Origin: Paraburkholderia phosphatilytica
GTDB lineage: Bacteria; Pseudomonadota; Gammaproteobacteria; Burkholderiales; Burkholderiaceae
DNA length: 64,000 nt
Reading direction: 5' to 3'
Assembly (NCBI RefSeq): GCF_003443895.1
Contig: NZ_QQOA01000001.1
Coordinates: forward strand, 124,001 to 188,000
The translations under genes were made by a program, and so were the position numbers. Position 1 is the first letter of the stretch; each line of letters starts with the position of its first letter. Of the stretch, positions 8,779 to 17,165 are shown one piece after another. The notes under the pieces were generated by a model that worked only from the letters and a program-made list of their open reading frames with translations, ran no database searches and was not told where the DNA came from.

Positions 8779-10182
8779 ATGGAACTCAGCCTGCCGTCCG
8801 CGCTGCGGACTCACTACGCGATCATGGCGCGCGTCGATCGCCTGCCGCGTTCGCGTCACCTCTTCAAGATCGTCGCGCGCATCGCCGCCGGCGGCTGGTT
8901 CGAATTCTTCGAACTGTTCATGCCCGGCTTTATCTCGCTCGGCCTCGTGCGCTCCGGTATCTACACGATCGGCAACAAGGGGCTGCTGGACGTCCACAGC
9001 TTCGCGAGCTTCCTCGCGTCGTTCTTCGTCGGCATGTTTCTGAGCACGGCCGTGTTCGGCTTCGTGTCCGACAAGATCGGCAGACGCGCCGTGTTCGTTC
9101 AGTCGATGCTCGTGTATTCGGCCGCACAGCTCGTCGTCGCGCTGCTGAGCGACCCGCTGCTGATCGACATCGCGCGCTTCGTCGCCGGCTTCGCGGTGGG
9201 CATGCAGCTGATCAACAACGACTGCTATGTGACCGAGCTGACGCCGCGCGCGCGACGCGGCCACTACATGACCACGTCGTACATCTTCGTACTGTCCGCG
9301 ATCCCGATTGCGGCATTGCTCGCGGCGGTGCTCGTGCCGCTCGATCCGTTCGGGATCGCGGGCTGGCGCTTCGTGGTGGCGATCGGTTCCGCAAGCGGGC
9401 TGATCGTATTCCTGCTGCAGCGCGGCTTGCCAGAGTCGCCACGCTGGCTCGAAGTGCACGGGCGCATCGAGGAAGCGGACCAGGTCGTGAAGACGATCGA
9501 AACCGCGATCGAGGCCGAGCAAGGCGCGGCGCTCGCGCCGCCCGACCTGAGCGTGCCGGACCCCGTGATCGAGTCCGGTCGCTGGACCGAGATCTTCAGC
9601 CGCTTCTATTTCCCGCGCACGCTGATCATTTCGCTGTTCCAGTTCTCGCAGACGATCGCCGTGTTCGGCTTTACCGCATTCGTGCCGGTGCTGCTGATTC
9701 ATCACGGCTTCTCGATCGTGCATTCGCTCGACTACTCGCTCGCGATCGTGATGATGGCGCCGGTCGGCGCGGCGATCGGCGCGTATCTGTCGGAACGCAT
9801 CGAGCGCAAATGGCAACTCGTGCTGTGCGCTTGCGTGATCGCCATCGCGGGCACCGTGTTCGCCAGCGGCCAGAACGTGCCGGTGATCGTCTGCGCGGGC
9901 GCGGTGCTCGCGCTCGGCAACAACTGGATGATCGCGATCTTTCACCCGTATGCCGCCGAGCTGTTCCCGACGCGCATCCGCGCCCGCGCGATCGGCTTCA
10001 CGTTCTGCTGGAGCCGCGTGAGCTCGATCTTCGTCGGCTACTGGGTCGGCGACCTGATGGCGCGATACGGCCAGGGCGGCGTGTTCACGATGATCGCGCT
10101 CGCGATGCTGACGATCATCGTCGGCATCGGTGTGTTCGGACCGCCAACCAATGGCCGCAGTCTCGAGACGCTGTCGCCCTGA
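8779..10182 (+). CDS. MFS transporter
   Basis: 467 residues with about 12 hydrophobic segments. The ATG at 8779 follows CGGAGAC. The loop between helices 2 and 3 has the MFS signature around SDKIGRRAVF (residues about 95-105). After helix 6 there is the PESPRW motif common to sugar/organic-acid porters. Inner membrane proton symporter; substrate probably an organic acid or polyol, given the dehydrogenase 30 bases downstream and the divergent LysR. The N-terminal WFEFFELF stretch is like that of metabolite:H+ symporters. Confidence 0.88.
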   Translation: MELSLPSALRTHYAIMARVDRLPRSRHLFKIVARIAAGGWFEFFELFMPGFISLGLVRSGIYTIGNKGLLDVHSFASFLASFFVGMFLSTAVFGFVSDKIGRRAVFVQSMLVYSAAQLVVALLSDPLLIDIARFVAGFAVGMQLINNDCYVTELTPRARRGHYMTTSYIFVLSAIPIAALLAAVLVPLDPFGIAGWRFVVAIGSASGLIVFLLQRGLPESPRWLEVHGRIEEADQVVKTIETAIEAEQGAALAPPDLSVPDPVIESGRWTEIFSRFYFPRTLIISLFQFSQTIAVFGFTAFVPVLLIHHGFSIVHSLDYSLAIVMMAPVGAAIGAYLSERIERKWQLVLCACVIAIAGTVFASGQNVPVIVCAGAVLALGNNWMIAIFHPYAAELFPTRIRARAIGFTFCWSRVSSIFVGYWVGDLMARYGQGGVFTMIALAMLTIIVGIGVFGPPTNGRSLETLSP

Positions 10183-10212
10183 GTCTCTCTTTCCATTCCT
10201 GGAGAAACACGC

Positions 10213-11274
10213 ATGAAAATAGGCATTCTCGAAGGCGACGACATCGGACACGAAGTCGTGCCCGAAGCCGTCAAGGTGATGCGCGCGGCGGCATCGCGCG
10301 CCGCGCTCGAGATCGACTGGCGTCCGGTGCCGATCGGACGCAAGGCCTTCGATACCCTCGGCTACACGCTGCCGCCCGGCACGCTCGATACGCTTGCGGC
10401 ACTCGACGGCTGGATTCTCGGCCCGATCGGTCACATGGCGTATCCGAAGGTGCCCGAGGCGGTCAACCCGCACCCGATCCTGCGCAAGCACTTCGACCTG
10501 TTCGCGAACATCCGTCCGGCGCTCTCGTATGCCGGCATTCCTTCGCTGCACCAGAACGTGGACCTCGTGATCGTGCGGGAGAACAACGAGGGGTTCCAGC
10601 CCGACCGCAACGTGGTGGCCGGCAGCGGCGAATTCCGTCCCACTCATGACGTGACGATTTCGGTGCGCGTGATCACGCGCGCGGGGTCGTCGAAAGTACT
10701 GCACGAAGCGTTCAGGCTCGCACGCTCGCGTCGCAAACACGTGACCGTGGTGCACAAGGACACGGTGTTCAAGCTCGGCTGCGGGATGTTCATGGAAGAG
10801 GCGCGGCGGATCGCGGCCGAGTATCCCGACGTGACGATGAACGACGCGATCGTCGACACGTTCGCGATGCGCCTCGTGATGACGCCGCAGAAGTACGACG
10901 TGGTGGTCACAACCAACATGTTCGGCGACATTCTCAGCGACGAAGCCGCGGGGCTCGTCGGTGGGCTGGGGCTTGCGCCTGGACTCTCGGCCGGCCCGCA
11001 GCACGCGATGGCGCAGGCGACCCACGGCTCGGCGCCCGACATCGCGGGCCGCGCGATCGCGAACCCCTACGCGATGATCATGTCAGGCCAGATGCTGCTC
11101 GACTGGCTGGGCCGCAAGCACGATGTGGAAGCGGCACGTCATGCCGCGTCGCTGATCGAGAAAGCAGTGCGCAACGTGATGCGGGACAAGCTCGCGCTCA
11201 CCGCGGATCTGGGCGGCACAAGCACGACGCACGAGATGGGCGATGCGATCGTGGATGCGATCGCGGCAAGCTGA
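10213..11274 (+). CDS. Isocitrate/isopropylmalate-type dehydrogenase
   Basis: 353 residues, start preceded by GGAGAA. Beta-decarboxylating dehydrogenase family: VIVRENNEGFQPDRN is the substrate loop with its REN motif, VVHKDTVFKL carries the catalytic Lys, and MFGDILSDEAAGLVGGLG the metal-binding Asp residues and NAD(P) helix. HGSAPDIAGRAIANPYAMI is the cofactor motif. True LeuB and Icd genes sit in other contexts. Pairing with a transporter and LysR suggests a catabolic member such as a tartrate/malate-type dehydrogenase. Oxidation of a 2-hydroxy acid with decarboxylation is expected from the family; the exact substrate is open. Confidence 0.85.
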   Translation: MKIGILEGDDIGHEVVPEAVKVMRAAASRAALEIDWRPVPIGRKAFDTLGYTLPPGTLDTLAALDGWILGPIGHMAYPKVPEAVNPHPILRKHFDLFANIRPALSYAGIPSLHQNVDLVIVRENNEGFQPDRNVVAGSGEFRPTHDVTISVRVITRAGSSKVLHEAFRLARSRRKHVTVVHKDTVFKLGCGMFMEEARRIAAEYPDVTMNDAIVDTFAMRLVMTPQKYDVVVTTNMFGDILSDEAAGLVGGLGLAPGLSAGPQHAMAQATHGSAPDIAGRAIANPYAMIMSGQMLLDWLGRKHDVEAARHAASLIEKAVRNVMRDKLALTADLGGTSTTHEMGDAIVDAIAAS

Positions 11275-11290
11275 GCGGCCCACCCGCGCC

Positions 11291-12169
11291 CTACTCCGCG
11301 AGCGCGGCCAGCAACTGGTTCTTCACGATGGCAGTCGCGAGCGGCTGCCGTCCAAACTCGTACCAGCCGATGTGCCGCCGCCACGTGATGCCGTGAATCG
11401 GCTTCACGACCAGCAGCGGATCGTCGCCCCATGCGGCGTGACGCAGATGCGGCACGATCGAAATGCCTACGTTCTGCCGCACCAGGTCCGCAATCGCGGC
11501 GATCGAATTCATCTCCAGCACCGGGCTCACTTCCACGCGCAGACGTCGCAGCAGACTCGTCACGTGTCGGCCGGTGAGCGACGCGGCCTCGAAACCGATG
11601 AACGGCAAGCGCTTGAGCAGCGCAGCGACGGATGCATCGGCAGGAGCGACTGCGGGATTCGCGAGCAGCACGAGCGGCTCGTCGTAAAGGCGCTCCCATA
11701 GCTCGGGCATGTGCGTGGTTCTCGGCTCGCTGATGATCACCGCCGCGTCGATCTCGCCCGTGCGCACCTGGCGTTCCAGTTCCGGGCTGCTGCCGTGCGT
11801 CAGCCGCACGTTGAGGCCAGGGTACGGCGTCTTCAGCCGGATCACGTTCGCCGCGAGAAAGCCCATCGACGACACGGTCGAACCGATCGTGATCGTGCCT
11901 TCGATCGTGCTTCTATCCGCCACGCCGCGTACCAGCGAATCATATGCGGCGACCACCGCGCGCGCTTCTTCGAGGATCGAGCGGCCGGCATCGTTCAGCT
12001 GGATGCTGCGCCCGCTGCGGTCGAACAGCTGACGCTGGCACACGCGCTCCAGCGTGCGCATCTGCGCGCCGACGGCCGCATGCGTCAGCGCCATGCGTTC
12101 GGCCGCGGCGGCCATGGTGCCGTGCTTTTCGATGGCGAGAAACGTGCGGAGCATGCGGATTTCGCTCAT
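11291..12169 (-). CDS. LysR-family transcriptional regulator
   Basis: 292 residues. The winged HTH is at residues 1-60 (FLAIEKHGTMAAAAERMALT), followed by an effector domain whose GSSPELERQVRTGEIDAAVI strand is typical of the CbbR/CysB-like fold. It points away from the C45 acyltransferase operon at 12351 and shares its promoter gap, which contains a strong dyad. Its 3' end faces the dehydrogenase gene. It probably regulates the acyltransferase-hydrolase-transporter operon. Confidence 0.92.
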   Translation of the reverse strand: MSEIRMLRTFLAIEKHGTMAAAAERMALTHAAVGAQMRTLERVCQRQLFDRSGRSIQLNDAGRSILEEARAVVAAYDSLVRGVADRSTIEGTITIGSTVSSMGFLAANVIRLKTPYPGLNVRLTHGSSPELERQVRTGEIDAAVIISEPRTTHMPELWERLYDEPLVLLANPAVAPADASVAALLKRLPFIGFEAASLTGRHVTSLLRRLRVEVSPVLEMNSIAAIADLVRQNVGISIVPHLRHAAWGDDPLLVVKPIHGITWRRHIGWYEFGRQPLATAIVKNQLLAALAE

Positions 12170-12258
12170 GCGTGACCTCCTGACGGGCGCCCGCGAATGC
12201 GCGCCGATCGCGTCTTTTGCGGGCCTTGCGTGCGCCGCATGATCGCACGAAACGAAAA

Positions 12259-12285
12259 ATTTTCTTTCCTTTGGCTAAAGAAAAT
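12259..12285. promoter_or_regulatory. Dyad operator between LysR and the C45 acyltransferase gene
   Basis: ATTTTCTTT (12259-12267) and AAAGAAAAT (12277-12285) are perfect 9-bp arms with a 9-base spacer, in an AT-rich patch of an otherwise GC-rich gap. This fits a LysR-type recognition site with the T-N11-A core inside the arms. Confidence 0.55.
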
Positions 12286-12350
12286 AACGCTTTTTATTTG
12301 ATTTCTGTCACCCGAGAATCGATTCATCCAGTCGGGTGAGGAGTCCCACG

Positions 12351-13484
12351 ATGCCGCAGATCCAGCCGTTTCCCTTCATCAGCGTGTCCGGCCAGCCTTA
12401 CGAGCGCGGCCTGCAATACGGTCGCGCCGCGGCCGTTCGCGTGCGCCTGAGCGCGTCGCGCTACGGGCAGACGTTGCGCAATATCGGCTACAGCGAGGCT
12501 TCGCAGCTCGCGCTGATCCGCTCGCTCGAACATGCGATCGGCGAATTCCAGCCCGCGTATATCGACGAAATGCGCGGCATCGCCGCGGGCGCCGACGTGC
12601 CGTTCGAGGACATCGTGATGATCAACGCGCGCACCGAGGTGCTGGCGAAGGCGCGCGCCGAACACACGATGCCCGCCGACGCCGAAGACGAAGACGGCTG
12701 CACCGGCGTGCTCGTGCTGCCGTCGCGTTCGGCGAACGGGCAGCTGATTCACGCGCAGAACTGGGACTGGAAAGCGGATTGTGTGGAGACCGGCATCGTG
12801 CTGCGCGTGCGCAACGACGACGGCCCCGACTACCTGACCTTCGTCGAAGCAGGCGGCCTCGCGCGCAGCGGCCTCAATGCCGCGGGCGTGTCGATCACCG
12901 CGAACTACCTGGAGTCCGACCGCGACTTCACGCAGCTCGGCGTACCGCTGTCGCTGCTACGGCGGCGCGTGCTCGAAGAGCCGGTGTTCTCGAATGCGCT
13001 GCGCGTGATCGCGACCACGCCGAAGTCGTGTTCGAACAACATCATGCTGGGCATGGCTGAAGGCTTCGGCATCGATTTCGAATGCGCACCGGACGAAGCC
13101 TTCCCGATCTATCCGGGCGACGACCAGATGATCGTGCACGCGAACCACTGGGTCAGCCCGATCGCGCGCACGAAGCTGCGCGACACCGGCTGCGAGAACT
13201 CCCCCGACAGCTACTACCGCGACTGGCGCGTGCGCCAGTTGCTGAACGCGGCGCCGAAGGTGGACCGCCGCGCGGTGAAGGCCGCGCTGTTCGATTCGTT
13301 CGGCACGCCCTATTCCGTGTGCCGTCCGCCGCGCCTCGGCACGCGACACACGATGACGGCCACGGTCGCGATGATCGTCATGCAGCCGGGCGACGGCGAG
13401 ATGGACGTCGCGCCGATGCCCGCGCAGAACCGCATCTTCACGCGCTACAGCCTGCAGCACGAACCGCTGCACGAAGTCGTGTAA
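12351..13484 (+). CDS. C45-family acyltransferase/amidohydrolase
   Basis: 377 residues; ATG at 12351 preceded by GAGGAG. Family: acyl-CoA:6-aminopenicillanate acyltransferase (peptidase C45, Ntn-hydrolase). Members are made as a precursor that cuts itself before a Cys, which becomes the nucleophile. Here Gly116-Cys117 in EDGCTGVLVLPS fits that site, followed by the conserved HAQNWDW strand. Bacterial members mostly act on N-acyl or peptide-like small molecules, not penicillins. It leads an operon with a hydrolase (46-base gap) and an MHS transporter, suggesting uptake and hydrolysis of an acylated compound. No signal peptide. Confidence 0.85.
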   Translation: MPQIQPFPFISVSGQPYERGLQYGRAAAVRVRLSASRYGQTLRNIGYSEASQLALIRSLEHAIGEFQPAYIDEMRGIAAGADVPFEDIVMINARTEVLAKARAEHTMPADAEDEDGCTGVLVLPSRSANGQLIHAQNWDWKADCVETGIVLRVRNDDGPDYLTFVEAGGLARSGLNAAGVSITANYLESDRDFTQLGVPLSLLRRRVLEEPVFSNALRVIATTPKSCSNNIMLGMAEGFGIDFECAPDEAFPIYPGDDQMIVHANHWVSPIARTKLRDTGCENSPDSYYRDWRVRQLLNAAPKVDRRAVKAALFDSFGTPYSVCRPPRLGTRHTMTATVAMIVMQPGDGEMDVAPMPAQNRIFTRYSLQHEPLHEVV

Positions 13485-13530
13485 ACCGCGCCGACGATAC
13501 AAGCCGATCCATCAGAAGGAGGACTGAACG

Positions 13531-14397
13531 ATGTCCGAAGTCGCCGAACAGCCATCCCGCGTCGACCAGCTGAAAGCGAAGGCGCTGTACGACCTGGGCT
13601 CGACCACCGTGTACGCGAGCCGACACGACGCGCGTTTTCCCTACGTGCTGTTCGTGCCGCACGAAATCCTGGAGAGCGGCAACGATGTCGAACTCGTCGT
13701 CGTGATGCACGGCACGGGGCGACAGTTCACGCAGTACCGCGATGCGTTCGCGCCGTTCGGCCGCTGGAACCGCTGCGTCGTGCTGTGTCCGCTGTTTCCA
13801 GTCGGCGTGCGCGGCGACGGCAACCGCAATGGCTTCAAACGGCTGGTGGAAGGCGATATCCGCTACGACCAGGTGCTGCTCGACATGGTGAGCGAAGTCG
13901 GCGAGCGCTATGGCAAGCGGTTCGACCGCTTCGCGCTGTTCGGTTACTCGGGCGGCGGACAGTTCGTCAACCGCTTCGCGTATGTGCATCCGGAACGTCT
14001 GTGGGCCGCGTCGATCGGCGCGCCGGGCAACGTCACGGTGCTCGATCAATCGAAGGACTGGTGGCTCGGTGTGGGCGGCTTCGAGCAGCACTTCGGCAAG
14101 CCGTTCGATGCAGCGGCGCTGAAGCGCGTGCCGGTGCAGATGATCGTCGGGCGCGCGGATCTGGAGACGTGGGAAATCACCGTCGGCGAAGACAGCCCGA
14201 TGTACCTGCCGGGCATCAACGATGCGGGCGCGACGCGGCCGGAACGGCTCCGCACGCTCAAGGCGTCGTTCGAGAACGCCGGCATTGCGGTGCGTTTCGA
14301 CGAACTCGACAACATCGCGCACAACGGCATGCAGGTCGTGGACGTGGTGCAGGACTTCTTTGCGCAGGCGCTGCGCGCGATGCGCGCCGGAGACTAA
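13531..14397 (+). CDS. Alpha/beta hydrolase
   Basis: 288 residues; start preceded by a strong AAGGAGGA. The nucleophile elbow is GYSGG at residues 138-142 (Ser140). An oxyanion HG motif is at VVMHGTG (about 58-64), and a late His is in DNIAHNGMQVV. The fold resembles the PHB depolymerase/esterase (LpqC-like) branch of alpha/beta hydrolases. Cytosolic as read: no signal peptide. It lies between the C45 enzyme and the transporter (4-base gap to the latter), so it probably performs a second hydrolytic step on the imported compound. Confidence 0.8.
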   Translation: MSEVAEQPSRVDQLKAKALYDLGSTTVYASRHDARFPYVLFVPHEILESGNDVELVVVMHGTGRQFTQYRDAFAPFGRWNRCVVLCPLFPVGVRGDGNRNGFKRLVEGDIRYDQVLLDMVSEVGERYGKRFDRFALFGYSGGGQFVNRFAYVHPERLWAASIGAPGNVTVLDQSKDWWLGVGGFEQHFGKPFDAAALKRVPVQMIVGRADLETWEITVGEDSPMYLPGINDAGATRPERLRTLKASFENAGIAVRFDELDNIAHNGMQVVDVVQDFFAQALRAMRAGD

Positions 14398-14401
14398 GCC
14401 C

Positions 14402-15808
14402 ATGCTTACTGACAGCAACGCAGACAGCGAAGCGAGGAAGATCCGCAAGGTCATCGTGTCGACGGTGCTCGGCGGCACGTTCGAGTGGTTCGACTTCATG
14501 GTGTACGCGTATTTCTCGAGCCTGATTGCGCGCGCGTTCTTCGCCGGCATCAATCGCGGCGAGTCGCTGCTGCTGACGTTCGCGACGTTTGCGGTCGGCT
14601 TCCTGGTGCGGCCGATCGGCGGGGTCGTGATGGGCATCTACGCGGACCAGGCTGGCCGCGTGAAAGCGCTGTCGTGGATCATGGTCGCGATGTCGGTGGG
14701 GTCGCTGCTGCTCGGTCTCACGCCTGGCTTCGAGACGCTGGGGCTCGCGGCGCCGTTACTGGTGGTGATCGGCCGGCTCGTGCAGGGCTTCGCGGTGGGC
14801 GCGCAGTTCGCGCTTTCATCGGTGACGATCTACGAGGTGGCGCCGCCCGGCAAGAAGATGTTCTATGGCAGCTTCAACATGCTGTCGCTCGGCGTTGCCG
14901 CGATGCTGTCGTCGGGATGCAGTTTTCTGCTGACCCGGCACCTTTCCCATGCGGAGATGGCGCAATGGGGCTGGCGTGTGCCGTTTCTGATCGGCGCGCT
15001 GGTCGGGCCGCTCGGCTTCTACATTCGCCATCACATCGGCGAATCGGACGAGTTTCACCGGATGCAGGCGCGCCCCGCCGCGCGCGCGCCGATGCGTACA
15101 CGCATGCGCGACTTCATCCGCGAGAACGGCGATGCGGTGGTGTGCGCGATCGGCGTGATGATGGCGGGCACGTCGCTGAACTACGTGTGGAACGCGTATC
15201 TGCCGAACTATGCGCAGACGCAGCTGCATCTGCCGCTGAGTTCGTCGCTGCAGGCGGTGTTCCTGACGGCGACGATGTCGTGCGTGCTGTCGCCGGTGTT
15301 CGGCAAGCTCGCGGATCGCGTCGGGCCGTACCGGCTCTTCTGCTTCTTCATCGGCAGCTGGCTGCTGTGCGTGTTTCCGCTGTTCTGGTTTCTGCTGGCC
15401 GCGCCGACCACGACGCGGCTCATCGAAGTGCAGCTGATCGGCATGCTGTTCGTCACGCTGCAAGGCGCCGCGCACCCGGGGATGCTGGTGAAGATCTTCA
15501 CGGTGCAGGGCCGCTCGACGGGCGTCGCGATCTCGTACAACACCGCGGTGATGCTGTTCGGCGGGCTCGCGCCGTTTTACATCTCGGTGGTGGCGCGTAT
15601 CACGGATGCCCGCTTCATTCCGCCGAGCTATCTGTTCGGCACGAGCCTCACGGCGATCGCGCTGGTGCTGCTCACGCGCACCGGAAGGCGCGTATTGCGC
15701 GAGGATCGGCATGCGCGCGGGCACTACGATTACCCAGCCATGTCCGCCGACGATTACGCCGCTTCAGGCGCGACGGTGCCTTCACACGAGCAGACGCATC
15801 TACGCTAG
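14402..15808 (+). CDS. MHS-family metabolite:H+ symporter (MFS)
   Basis: 468 residues, 12 predicted membrane segments, starting 4 bases after the hydrolase stop. The N-terminal GGTFEWFDFMVYAYFSS and the VRPIGGVVMGIYADQAGR loop are hallmarks of the metabolite:H+ symporter group (ShiA/KgtP/ProP relatives), which take up organic acids and zwitterions. Third gene of the C45 acyltransferase operon and the likely importer of its substrate. Long open frames in the other phase across this gene are shadows. Confidence 0.9.
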   Translation: MLTDSNADSEARKIRKVIVSTVLGGTFEWFDFMVYAYFSSLIARAFFAGINRGESLLLTFATFAVGFLVRPIGGVVMGIYADQAGRVKALSWIMVAMSVGSLLLGLTPGFETLGLAAPLLVVIGRLVQGFAVGAQFALSSVTIYEVAPPGKKMFYGSFNMLSLGVAAMLSSGCSFLLTRHLSHAEMAQWGWRVPFLIGALVGPLGFYIRHHIGESDEFHRMQARPAARAPMRTRMRDFIRENGDAVVCAIGVMMAGTSLNYVWNAYLPNYAQTQLHLPLSSSLQAVFLTATMSCVLSPVFGKLADRVGPYRLFCFFIGSWLLCVFPLFWFLLAAPTTTRLIEVQLIGMLFVTLQGAAHPGMLVKIFTVQGRSTGVAISYNTAVMLFGGLAPFYISVVARITDARFIPPSYLFGTSLTAIALVLLTRTGRRVLREDRHARGHYDYPAMSADDYAASGATVPSHEQTHLR

Positions 15809-15828
15809 CGATATCCGCGCGTGAGCTA

Positions 15829-17004
15829 TCAGGCCGCCGCGCGGCGCGCGCCTTCGCCCGCCAGTTCCAGCCGGTTGCCGCCAAGCGCCTTGGCGCGGTA
15901 GAGCGCCTGGTCCGCGGCCGCCAGCAGTTCGGACAGCGTGCGCATGTCGGTGCCGGACTGCGCGAGACCGATGCTGACGGTGGCCCGCAATCCGACACCA
16001 TCCGTCCGGTGCACGGTGGCTTCCGCGAAACGCTGCACCAGCGTCTCGCCGATGTATCGCGCACGCAGACCGTCGAGTCCCGGCAGCAGCGCGGCAAACT
16101 CTTCGCCGCCGATGCGCGCGAGCATCGCATCCGGCCCGAGCGCCGTCCGAGCGACCTGCCCGAACGACTTCAGCACCTGATCGCCGGTTTCGTGACCGTA
16201 GCGGTCGTTGATCGCCTTGAAGTGATCGAGATCGAGCGCGAGCAGCGAAACGGGCTTTTTGCCATCGAGCTTGCGCAGCACCTTCGCGCCCTCTTCGAAA
16301 AACCATCGGCGCGTGCCGAGCCCGGTCAGATAGTCGGTGCGCGATTCCTGCAGCAGATGGCCGTGCGTTTCCTCGCGCACGAGCCGCAGCAAGGTCATCG
16401 GCAGCACGACGGAATACAGCACGCCTTCGTACATCGTGATCGCGCTTGCGGGCAGTTGCAGGCCCGGTCCGTACGCGTTGATGAGCCACGGCAGCGCGAA
16501 TGCGCGCGCGGCATACCAGACGGCGTGAATGCCAGCGACCAGCACGGCGATGTTCCGCGACTGCAGCCCTTTCAGGCCTTCGTCCTGCAGCAGTTCCCAC
16601 GCGGTCAGGGCGGACACCAGCGCGATCGGGATCGCGCTGAGGTAGTTCCACATGAGGTCCTGCCACCGCGCGCCCGCGATCGTCCACGCCAATGCGAGCA
16701 CAACGAGCGTGACGATCGCCGTGATGCCGCGTTTGCGGCCGCTCATCGCGGCGACACCCTGCAGGACCCGCAGATAGCCCGCCACGATGACGAGATTGCT
16801 CAGCGCCGAGCCGAGGGCGCCGGGCAGAGCGTGGCGGTACACGGCCGCCGCGCAGCCGATGCCGAGCGTGGCATAGCCTCCCGCCAGCGTCTTCAGTTCC
16901 CTGCTGCGCGCCGGATGGACGCGATATTCCCACAGCGTCATCGCCGAGCTGGCGAGGAGCGTCCCGATGATGAGGAGATAAAGGGTAAGAAGATCGACGT
17001 GCAT
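15829..17004 (-). CDS. Membrane-bound diguanylate cyclase
   Basis: 391 residues from the ATG at 17004; an upstream ATG at 17124 adds a His-rich, unlikely N-terminus. Six or seven membrane helices fill residues 1-205, followed by a GGDEF domain from about 220. The active-site loop is GGEEF (residues 299-303) and the metal-binding DLDHFKAIND is intact, so the cyclase should make c-di-GMP. The position five residues before GGEEF where an RxxD inhibitory site would lie is not RxxD, so product inhibition is probably absent. The membrane part is a sensor of unknown ligand. Convergent with the MHS gene (20-base gap). Confidence 0.88.
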   Translation of the reverse strand: MHVDLLTLYLLIIGTLLASSAMTLWEYRVHPARSRELKTLAGGYATLGIGCAAAVYRHALPGALGSALSNLVIVAGYLRVLQGVAAMSGRKRGITAIVTLVVLALAWTIAGARWQDLMWNYLSAIPIALVSALTAWELLQDEGLKGLQSRNIAVLVAGIHAVWYAARAFALPWLINAYGPGLQLPASAITMYEGVLYSVVLPMTLLRLVREETHGHLLQESRTDYLTGLGTRRWFFEEGAKVLRKLDGKKPVSLLALDLDHFKAINDRYGHETGDQVLKSFGQVARTALGPDAMLARIGGEEFAALLPGLDGLRARYIGETLVQRFAEATVHRTDGVGLRATVSIGLAQSGTDMRTLSELLAAADQALYRAKALGGNRLELAGEGARRAAA

Positions 17005-17165
17005 CGCAACGTGAGGTACGTACAGGCGCTTCGCCGGACCATCGCGGCGGCGGTCGAATTTTACGCCGAAATGCACGACGGTATGGTGATGGCCGGGTCC
17101 ATGGCTCGCCGTCGCATGATGCACAGGCGAGCGATGCGGTCACGAGCGGACGCGCACCGGATACC

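Noticed and set aside
8614..11025. Long N-terminal extension of the first LysR gene on the minus strand
   Set aside because: It is antisense to the MFS and dehydrogenase genes and precedes a perfectly placed LysR start with its own ribosome site.
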